NCBI GenBank assembly: GCA_002683355.1 | Contig: NYTF01000056.1 | Coordinates: 1 to 5,168 of the forward strand | DNA: 5,168 bases | Direction: 5' to 3' | Origin: Paracoccaceae bacterium | GTDB taxonomy: Bacteria; Pseudomonadota; Alphaproteobacteria; Rhodobacterales; Rhodobacteraceae | Shown here: positions 1-5,168 of the stretch, piece by piece | Layout of the letters: every line of letters begins with the position of its first letter | How positions within the stretch are numbered: the stretch's first letter is position 1 | The notes under the pieces: model-generated | Databases searched by the model: none | Told to the model about the DNA's origin: nothing | What the model saw: only the letters and a program-made list of their open reading frames with translations | Position numbers and translations under genes: made by a program

Positions 1-429
1 GATTCAGTTGACAATGCGCAGTCAAAAGAAAGAGAGAAATCCTTCGATTTTGACATAACAACGCGTAGATATGTTATGTCACTAACACCAGGTTTAGAAC
101 TTCGGTCACGTTTTGGTAGCAAAACAGCAGATAAAAAGGGTTCAGCAAACATTTCAGGAGTATCTAACAAAGCAGTCGATGCTTTAATCCAGACTATTGA
201 AAAAGCCCAATCTAGGGAAGATTTGAATGTCGCGGTGAAAGCATTAGATCGAGTTCTTCGATCTTTACATATATGGGTGCCACAGTGGCACAATTCAAAT
301 CATAATCTTGCTTACCTCAACGTTTTTGGGCGACCAGAAAACTTACCACCGTTTTCAATCGGAGAGACTGATTTTTGGTGGTATGATGAGGACAAAGCAG
401 CTTACCTAAAATCTGTGGGTGCGTTATAG
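1..429 (+). CDS. yejA: Periplasmic peptide-binding protein of a Yej-type ABC importer, C-terminal part (5' truncated)
   Basis: This is the solute-binding component (SBP family 5) that captures peptide-like ligands in the periplasm and delivers them to the YejB/YejE permeases. Frame 1 is open from base 1 to the TAG at 427-429, giving 142 residues. The Met at 76 is internal, because homologous sequence (FDFDITTRRYVMSLTPG) continues upstream of it, so the true start and signal peptide lie off the window. Family traits visible are the TPG-LELR segment (residues 29-35), the ALDRVLRSLHIWVPQWHN stretch (80-97) and the aromatic end DFWWYDEDKAA (124-134), all typical of the YejA C-terminal lobe. The stop is 13 bases before yejB, so it is the upstream gene of the same operon. 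About three quarters of a usual binding protein of roughly 600 residues is missing. It therefore cannot be told from this fragment whether the protein is a classical YejA or the muropeptide-binding YepA kind. Confidence 0.9.
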   Translation, partial: DSVDNAQSKEREKSFDFDITTRRYVMSLTPGLELRSRFGSKTADKKGSANISGVSNKAVDALIQTIEKAQSREDLNVAVKALDRVLRSLHIWVPQWHNSNHNLAYLNVFGRPENLPPFSIGETDFWWYDEDKAAYLKSVGAL

Positions 430-434
430 GAAAG
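428..434 (+). promoter_or_regulatory. Ribosome binding site supporting the TTG start of yejB
   Basis: AGGAAAG overlaps the end of the yejA stop codon and lies 8 bases before the TTG at 443. An in-frame TAA sits directly before that TTG (440-442), so translation cannot begin further upstream. The next in-frame ATG (476) would remove the conserved N-terminal DYIVRRLLL segment. Together these points select the TTG. Confidence 0.7.
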
Positions 435-442
435 TTTATTAA

Positions 443-1519
443 TTGGCCGATTATATTGTAAGAAGACTGCTGTTAATGGTTCCAACACTTCTTGGAATAA
501 TGCTAATAAACTTTGCGTTAATTCAATTTGTGCCTGGTGGCCCAATTGAGCAAATCATTAGTCAGATTGAAGAAGGGGGGAGTGCAACTGATCGTTTTGC
601 GGGTGGTGCTGATAGCCCAAGCTTTTCTGAAAATAGCAAATATGAAGGTGCGCGTGGCTTACCAGAAGATTTCATTAAAGACCTCGAAAAACAATTCGGT
701 TTTGACAGGCCTGGTCATGAAAGATTCCTTTTAATGCTAAAGAATTACTTAAAATTTGATTTTGGTGAAAGTTATTTTAGGTCGATTGATGTATTGGATC
801 TCATATTAGAGAAAATGCCTGTTTCGATAACCTTAGGTCTATGGTCAACATTAATTGCATATCTAATTTCGATCCCATTGGGGGTGAGAAAAGCAGTTAG
901 AGATGGTAGTCGTTTTGATACAATAACCTCAGCTGCTATTATTGTTGCTTATGCAATCCCTGGTTTTCTTTTTGCCATACTTTTATTGGTGCTTTTTGCT
1001 GGTGGATCGTATTTTCAATGGTTTCCTCTTAGAGGACTTACTTCGGAGGGTTTTGAAAACCTGTCCCTTTTGGGTAAAATTTTAGACTATGCATGGCATA
1101 TAACGCTACCAGTAATTGCTGCGACAATAGCAAGCTTTGCGACACTCACTCTTTTAACTAAAAATAGTTTCTTGGATGAGATTAAAAAACAATATGTTAT
1201 AACAGCAAGATCCAAGGGCTTATCTGAAAATAATGTTTTCTTTGGCCATGTTTTTCGGAATGCAATGTTAATAATTATTGCTGGATTTCCAGGAGCATTT
1301 ATCGCTATCTTCTTTGGCTCTAGTTTAATTATAGAGATAGTTTTTTCTTTAGATGGTTTGGGCAGGTTGGGCTTTGAGGCGGCACTTAATCGAGATTATC
1401 CAGTATTATTTGGAACATTATACATTTTTGGAATAATGGGTTTATTAGTAGGTCTAATTTCGGATTTAATGTACGCTTTTGTAGATCCACGGATAGATTT
1501 TGAAAGTAGGGAAGTTTAG
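443..1519 (+). CDS. yejB: Inner-membrane permease YejB of the peptide ABC importer
   Basis: One of the two permease subunits that form the inner-membrane channel of the Yej oligopeptide importer (DppB/OppB type). The 358 residues compare with about 364 in E. coli YejB. The N-terminus [18 protein letters not shown] is the classic first helix (about 9-29). A periplasmic loop (about 31-120) follows, containing [10 protein letters not shown] and [10 protein letters not shown]. Further membrane helices lie near 127-147, 161-186, 216-238, 276-300 and 322-346. The cytoplasmic coupling loop, [20 protein letters not shown] (251-270), is the EAA-type element that docks on the ATPase. The end VDPRIDF (347-353) is a Yej/Dpp hallmark. 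The start is TTG at 443, chosen because of the stop immediately upstream, the Shine-Dalgarno at 428-434 and agreement with homologue N-termini. The gene lies 13 bases after yejA and directly abuts yejE, indicating co-transcription. It appears intact. Confidence 0.96.
   Translation: MADYIVRRLLLMVPTLLGIMLINFALIQFVPGGPIEQIISQIEEGGSATDRFAGGADSPSFSENSKYEGARGLPEDFIKDLEKQFGFDRPGHERFLLMLKNYLKFDFGESYFRSIDVLDLILEKMPVSITLGLWSTLIAYLISIPLGVRKAVRDGSRFDTITSAAIIVAYAIPGFLFAILLLVLFAGGSYFQWFPLRGLTSEGFENLSLLGKILDYAWHITLPVIAATIASFATLTLLTKNSFLDEIKKQYVITARSKGLSENNVFFGHVFRNAMLIIIAGFPGAFIAIFFGSSLIIEIVFSLDGLGRLGFEAALNRDYPVLFGTLYIFGIMGLLVGLISDLMYAFVDPRIDFESREV
1508..1514 (+). promoter_or_regulatory. Ribosome binding site of yejE inside the end of yejB
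   Basis: AGGGAAG lies within the last codons of yejB and 5 bases before the yejE ATG at 1520. The ATG begins on the base right after the yejB TAG (1517-1519), an arrangement suited to translational coupling. Confidence 0.65.
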
Positions 1520-2638
1520 ATGAGAAGCTTGTCATCAAGCCCGCTTGCCAAAAGAAGATGGAAAAACTTTAAAGCAAACCGAAGAGCTTTTTACTCTTTG
1601 ATAATATTCTTAATTCTTACGATTATAGCATCAATGGCTGAATTCGTCGCAAATGATAAACCACTTATCGCTAGTTATAGAGGTAATATAATATTCCCAA
1701 TATTTTCGGGTGCTGTAACCGAAGATCAATTTGGTGGAGATGAAGGCCTGATTGCACAATATAAGGACCCTGCAATTCAATGCCTTATCATAACAGGAGG
1801 CTTTATTGATTGTTATGATGCTCCCGAAATCATTATTAAAAATGTAAGTGAAGGTCTAATAATAGATTCTAATTTTCACAAAGGTTGGATGATTTGGCCA
1901 ATTATCCCATATAGTTTCAATACGATTAACCATGATGTGGTACCCGCTCCAGGCTCTCCAAATAAAAGCCACTGGCTTGGTACAGATGATACTACAAGAG
2001 ATGTGATGGCACGGGTAATCTATGGTTTTCGAATTTCTGTAGGTTTTGCGGTTGTTGTCGTGTTTGTAAGTTCAATAATTGGCATTATCGCTGGAGCTGT
2101 TATGGGTTATTTTGGAGGTTGGATTGATTTGATTTTTCAAAGGGTCGTGGAAATTTGGTCAAACATCCCTAGTCTTTACATTATAATTATAATGTCTGCT
2201 ATTTTTTCGATGTCGTTCACACTTTTAACGGTTTTGGTAGCACTTTTTAGCTGGACAGCTTTAGTTGGTGTGGTTCGCGCAGAATTTCTCAGAGCCCGTA
2301 ACTTCGAATATGTAAGAGCGGCGCGGGCATTAGGGCTATCAAATTTTAAAATTATATTTAGGCATGTTCTTCCAAATGCAATGGTAGCTACTATAACAAT
2401 GTTGCCTTTTTTATTTACAGGCGCAATTGGATCATTAACATCTTTAGATTTTTTAGGCTTTGGGCTTCCCCCATCTTACCCTTCTTTAGGTGAATTAGCC
2501 CTACAAGCGAAACAAAATTTACATGCACCATGGTTGGCTTTTACAGCTTTTGTTGTGATCTCTGTTATGTTGTCTCTCTTAGTTTTTATTTTTGAAGGTG
2601 TTAGAGATGCATTTGATCCTAGAAAGACATTTTCATGA
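1520..2638 (+). CDS. yejE: Inner-membrane permease YejE of the peptide ABC importer
   Basis: Second permease subunit, pairing with YejB (DppC/OppC type). The 372 residues begin with SPLAKRRWKNFKANRRAFYSL, the usual cytoplasmic N-terminus, then a first helix (about 24-42). A long periplasmic loop (about 43-150) includes ANDKPLI (44-50). HWLGTDDTTRDVMARVIYGF (151-170) is the DppC-family signature. Helices follow near 171-196, 215-232, 234-254, 286-305 and 338-359. The EAA coupling loop is EYVRAARALGLSNFKIIFRH (263-282). The C-terminus FEGVRDAFDPRKTF (358-371) is diagnostic of YejE. E. coli YejE has about 341 residues. The extra length appears to sit in the periplasmic loop (about 86-117) and carries two cysteines, C88 and C98. 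The ATG follows the yejB stop without a gap, with AGGGAAG 5 bases upstream. The last four bases overlap yejF. The gene appears intact. Confidence 0.96.
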   Translation: MRSLSSSPLAKRRWKNFKANRRAFYSLIIFLILTIIASMAEFVANDKPLIASYRGNIIFPIFSGAVTEDQFGGDEGLIAQYKDPAIQCLIITGGFIDCYDAPEIIIKNVSEGLIIDSNFHKGWMIWPIIPYSFNTINHDVVPAPGSPNKSHWLGTDDTTRDVMARVIYGFRISVGFAVVVVFVSSIIGIIAGAVMGYFGGWIDLIFQRVVEIWSNIPSLYIIIIMSAIFSMSFTLLTVLVALFSWTALVGVVRAEFLRARNFEYVRAARALGLSNFKIIFRHVLPNAMVATITMLPFLFTGAIGSLTSLDFLGFGLPPSYPSLGELALQAKQNLHAPWLAFTAFVVISVMLSLLVFIFEGVRDAFDPRKTFS

Positions 2639-4221
2639 ATAATGTTTTACTAGAAATAAAGAATTTAAATTTATCATTTGATCACGAGCAAAATGTTGTT
2701 GAAAATGTGTCATTTCAAATCAGCAAGGGTGAAACTGTTGCGATAGTTGGAGAAAGTGGATCTGGAAAGTCGGTAACAGCTTTATCAACAGTTAATTTAC
2801 TGCCAGAAAACGCCAAATTGACTGGTTCTATAATATATAAGAATAAACAGTTGCTAGGCGCTTCTGAAAGTATACTACAGAAGGTTCGCGGAAATGATAT
2901 AAGTTTCATTTTTCAGGAACCTATGACATCTCTAAACCCACTTCATACAATCGCAAAACAATTAAAAGAAAGTATTAACTTACACCAAAGCCTTAATAAA
3001 GCTGATGTAAATGAGCTTGTATTAAGTCTCTTGCTAAAAGTTGGAATAAAGAATGCTGAAAAGCGCCTAAATGATTACCCTCATCAATTGTCGGGCGGTC
3101 AACGGCAAAGAGTAATGATAGCCATGGCGTTAGCTAATAAACCCGATTTATTAATTGCTGATGAACCTACAACAGCATTAGATGTTACTATCCAAGCTCA
3201 AATTCTATCGCTGATTAAAGACATTCAGCAAAGAGACAGTATGGGTCTTTTGTTCATCACTCATGATCTTGGAATTGTGCGAAAGATAGCTGATCGTGTT
3301 TGCGTGATGAAGAGTGGAAAAATTGTAGAGACAGGTTTAACAAAAGCAATATTCGATAATCCAAAACACGAATATACTAAAATGCTGTTGTCATCAGAGT
3401 TAGAAAAAAGCCCCTCAGAAAAGGTTAATTCAGCAAAGAAAATAATTGAAACTCAAAGTTTAAAAGTTTGGTTTCCTATTAAAAAAGGATTATTGAGAAA
3501 ACAAGTGGGCAACATTCAAGCATTGAATGATGCATCTTTTACGGTTTGTGCGGGAGAAACCTTAGGAATTGTGGGCGAAAGTGGCTCTGGAAAAACAACC
3601 CTTGGATTGGCAATCATGAGACTTATTGCATCCAGAGGAGATATAAACTTTTTAGGAAAATCTATTAATCAATTAAGAAAGAGGGACCTCAAAGGTATTA
3701 GGGGGGACATTCAAATGATCTTTCAAGATCCGTATGGCAGTCTGTCACCTCGAATGACAATAGGACAAATTATTTCAGAAGGATTGGTAATACATAGCTC
3801 ACTGAACGCTTTAGAAATTGAAAGAAAAGTAGTGGATATGTTAATGGAGGTTGGGCTTGAAAAGTCCATGATAAATAGGTATCCGCATGAGTTTTCTGGT
3901 GGTCAACGGCAACGTATCGCGATTGCGAGATCTATGATTTTAAATCCTAAACTAGTTATTTTAGATGAACCTACTTCCGCACTGGATAAAACTGTTCAAG
4001 TTCAAATTGTAAACTTACTTCTTGCACTGCAAAGAAAGTATGGACTTGCATACATATTCATTAGTCATGATCTTAAGGTGGTTCGTGCTTTAAGTCATAG
4101 TGTTATTGTTATGCATGATGGTGATATTGTTGAAAGAAATGATGCTAATAAGATTTTTAACACCCCTCAAAACTCTTATACTAAAACCTTGATGGCTGCA
4201 GCTTTTGATAATGCAACATAG
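2635..4221 (+). CDS. yejF: Double-domain ATP-binding protein YejF of the peptide ABC importer
   Basis: Cytoplasmic ATPase that powers YejB/YejE. Both nucleotide-binding domains are fused in one 528-residue chain, essentially the E. coli YejF length (about 529). Domain 1 (about 5-250) has Walker A GESGSGKS (39-46), Q-loop Q94, signature LSGGQRQR (152-159), Walker B LLIADEP (172-178, catalytic E177) and switch H210. Domain 2 (about 272-520) has GESGSGKT (314-321), Q364, FSGGQRQR (420-427), LVILDEP (440-446, E445) and H478. Every catalytic element is present in both halves, so both ATP sites should be active. The linker (about 250-272) is lysine- and serine-rich and has no cysteines. Only C223 and C305 occur in the whole protein. 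The ATG overlaps the yejE TGA as ATGA, with a weak AGAAAG (2621-2626) upstream, suggesting translation by coupling. It is the last gene of the operon and converges on the carboxypeptidase gene. Confidence 0.96.
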   Translation: MNNVLLEIKNLNLSFDHEQNVVENVSFQISKGETVAIVGESGSGKSVTALSTVNLLPENAKLTGSIIYKNKQLLGASESILQKVRGNDISFIFQEPMTSLNPLHTIAKQLKESINLHQSLNKADVNELVLSLLLKVGIKNAEKRLNDYPHQLSGGQRQRVMIAMALANKPDLLIADEPTTALDVTIQAQILSLIKDIQQRDSMGLLFITHDLGIVRKIADRVCVMKSGKIVETGLTKAIFDNPKHEYTKMLLSSELEKSPSEKVNSAKKIIETQSLKVWFPIKKGLLRKQVGNIQALNDASFTVCAGETLGIVGESGSGKTTLGLAIMRLIASRGDINFLGKSINQLRKRDLKGIRGDIQMIFQDPYGSLSPRMTIGQIISEGLVIHSSLNALEIERKVVDMLMEVGLEKSMINRYPHEFSGGQRQRIAIARSMILNPKLVILDEPTSALDKTVQVQIVNLLLALQRKYGLAYIFISHDLKVVRALSHSVIVMHDGDIVERNDANKIFNTPQNSYTKTLMAAAFDNAT

Positions 4222-4247
4222 ATATGACTACTTGATAGGGGTAGATG
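4222..4247. other. 26-base convergent junction between yejF and the carboxypeptidase gene
   Basis: This gap separates two stop codons facing each other. A weak imperfect hairpin can be drawn: TGACTAC (4225-4231) pairs with GTA (4241-4243) and GTCA (4247-4250), with GAT bulged out and a 9-base loop. Its right arm includes the carboxypeptidase stop codon. No T-run follows on either strand, so it is not a recognisable intrinsic terminator. No promoter is visible. Confidence 0.4.
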
Positions 4248-5168
4248 TCAGCTTCCGGTTGGGCCCAGAGCTTTACAGTCTTTAAAATTTCTTGCGAGAA
4301 GTTTGACGCATACTTTTATAGCGTTTTCTTTTCCAAGTTGAGTGAATGTAGCTTCAAAACCACTGCTTTTCTGCACAACCTCTCTTCTTGCTCCCTCTAA
4401 TAGTGATATCTCGTGAAGAGCCGCTTTTAATAAAAACTTTTCTGCTTGAAATCTTGTGTTGTGCTGTCCAAGATTTATCTTCCAATTTCTGGTAGATAAA
4501 TTTTTATCAGCAGTTACCACAATTAATGGTTTTGATTTATTCAGTTTTGTTGATAATTCTTTGTCAATAAATTTCTTGGATTTGTTTGGTGTATTAACTC
4601 GTATTGTCTTAGCAATTTCGAAGGCAATGGTCGTTAAAATATCACTTTCTGCAAAGTCATTTCTAATCTTTGGTATTATGCTCTTCTTCACTTTTATGCT
4701 ATCTGAGCGAACGTGTAATATCTTTTCGATTGTTCTTTTGGGGATTGTTAGTTTAGCATTTTCTGGTGATCGCTCAAATCCAATATCCAATAATTTTGCC
4801 ACTTGATTATTTCGAGTTCGAGTTGATTTTCCGCCAAATACGGTGGCAATAACCCTTTTATTATCTCTTTTAGCCGACGCAACCAAATTAAAGCCAGCTT
4901 TGTGAGTATAGCCTGTTTTTATCCCATCGGCTCCCCTGTAAGCAGCAAGAAACTTCCGGTTTGTGTTTCGAACTTTTTTGGTCGCATTAGTAGTTTTTCT
5001 TTTGAACATTGGGTAATATCCAGGATAATCATACAATAGATGTCTTCCTAGTATGGTCATATCTCTTGCTGTTGATAGGTGTCCTTTTTCTGTCAACCCG
5101 TGAGCATTTTTAAAAGTTGATCGGGTCATACCAAGACTTTTTGCAGTACGATTCATGCGCCGGGCAAA
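4248..5168 (-). CDS. D-alanyl-D-alanine carboxypeptidase (peptidase S11 family) with C-terminal SPOR domain, N-terminus off the window
   Basis: Periplasmic penicillin-binding-protein-type enzyme that removes the terminal D-Ala from peptidoglycan pentapeptides. The frame stays open to base 5168: FARR precedes the Met at 5156, and family members have this FARRMNRTAKSLGM segment internally, so that Met is not the start. The signal peptide and the catalytic SxxK and SxN motifs are therefore outside the window. Counting from that Met, one sees the NAHGLTE segment (17-23) and the third active-site motif KTG (80-82; bases 4911-4919) within GADGIKTGYT. FNLVASAKRDNKRVIATVFGG (89-109) follows. A Lys/Asn-rich linker (about 130-222) leads to a SPOR-like domain (about 225-298), with WKINLGQ at its start and C283 and C294 near its end. 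SPOR domains bind denuded glycan at division sites, so septal targeting is expected. The stop is TGA at 4248-4250. dacA/dacC/dacF-type symbols are used for relatives; I cannot choose among them. The promoter and ribosome binding site are off the window. Confidence 0.92.
   Translation of the reverse strand, partial: FARRMNRTAKSLGMTRSTFKNAHGLTEKGHLSTARDMTILGRHLLYDYPGYYPMFKRKTTNATKKVRNTNRKFLAAYRGADGIKTGYTHKAGFNLVASAKRDNKRVIATVFGGKSTRTRNNQVAKLLDIGFERSPENAKLTIPKRTIEKILHVRSDSIKVKKSIIPKIRNDFAESDILTTIAFEIAKTIRVNTPNKSKKFIDKELSTKLNKSKPLIVVTADKNLSTRNWKINLGQHNTRFQAEKFLLKAALHEISLLEGARREVVQKSSGFEATFTQLGKENAIKVCVKLLARNFKDCKALGPTGS
4263..4484 (-). other. SPOR-like domain coding segment of the carboxypeptidase
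   Basis: This covers residues 225-298 counted from the internal Met at 5156. It opens with WKINLGQHNTRFQAEKFL, the beta-strand followed by an alpha-helix pattern of SPOR repeats (normally W-x-V-Q-x-G-x-F with later A-E). It continues through a glycine-phenylalanine strand segment (SGFEATF) and ends with a helix carrying C283 and C294, which could form a disulfide in the periplasm. The assignment rests on pattern and on resemblance to remembered Rhodobacteraceae homologues. The usual Q after V is replaced by N (KINLG), so it is a divergent member. Confidence 0.65.

Noticed and set aside
76..78. ATG at 76 as the start of a small 117-residue gene
   Set aside because: The frame is open to base 1, and the residues before this ATG (FDFDITTRRYV) match the binding-protein family, so it is an internal Met.
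528..734. 68-codon open frame on the + strand inside yejB
   Set aside because: It lies wholly within yejB in another frame, has no ribosome binding site, and its translation has no recognisable features. yejB's own frame is clearly conserved here.
2715..2909. 64-codon open frame on the - strand inside yejF
   Set aside because: It is antisense to the region around Walker A of the first ATPase domain and is an expected by-product of the conserved coding strand. It has no start signals.
3097..3912. Exact 12-base repeat GGTCAACGGCAA at 3097-3108 and 3901-3912
   Set aside because: Both copies encode the GQRQ part of the two ABC signature motifs. The match is explained by domain duplication and functional constraint, not by a separate repeat element.
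4260..4267. Palindrome TGGGCCCA near the end of the carboxypeptidase gene, considered as part of a terminator
   Set aside because: It is a short self-complementary site with no loop and no following T-run, and it lies in the codons for Leu-Gly-Pro. It is better explained as coding sequence.
4456..4806. 116-codon hydrophobic open frame on the + strand antisense to the carboxypeptidase gene
   Set aside because: The hydrophobic look comes from reading the complement of a Lys/Asn-rich linker (TTT and ATT runs). No Shine-Dalgarno is visible, and the minus-strand protein is well supported.
5154..5156. ATG (minus strand) at 5156 as the start of a 302-residue carboxypeptidase
   Set aside because: The frame continues to the window edge with FARR, which is conserved before this Met. 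A start here would also lack the signal peptide and the SxxK and SxN motifs.

Overview
The window is low in G+C and densely coding, with a bacterial gene layout. The proteins read like those of a marine Rhodobacteraceae-type alphaproteobacterium. Two things suggest this: a long alphaproteobacterial form of the YejE permease, and a D-alanyl-D-alanine carboxypeptidase with a C-terminal SPOR domain and a 'FARRMNRTAKSLGM' segment typical of that group as I remember it. The A+T-rich codon use (many AAA, AAT, TTA, ATA) would fit one of the low-G+C pelagic members of the family. This placement is inferred from remembered homologues, not from a search.

Layout. Positions 1-429 (+) hold the C-terminal 142 residues of a YejA-type periplasmic peptide-binding protein, whose start lies off the left edge. 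Next come yejB (443-1519, TTG start), yejE (1520-2638, starting on the base after the yejB stop) and yejF (2635-4221, ATGA overlap with yejE). These four form a tight yejABEF operon: binding protein, two inner-membrane permeases, and one protein carrying both ATPase domains. After only 26 bases, a convergent gene on the minus strand (stop at 4248, open to 5168) encodes the transpeptidase-fold end and SPOR domain of a penicillin-binding-protein-type DD-carboxypeptidase. Its N-terminus lies off the right edge.

How they work together. The Yej proteins form a complete ATP-driven importer for oligopeptides or peptide-like compounds. Related Yej systems import microcin C in E. coli and, with a different binding protein, muropeptides in Agrobacterium. 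The neighbouring DD-carboxypeptidase trims the pentapeptide stems of periplasmic peptidoglycan. A shared cell-wall theme is therefore plausible, but it is only inferred from adjacency.

I found no RNA gene, mobile element, CRISPR array or large repeat, and nothing that amounts to a new biological system. Intergenic DNA totals about 39 bases. The most useful second looks are the cysteine-bearing insertion in YejE, the peptidoglycan-linked gene context, and the very short convergent junction without an obvious terminator.
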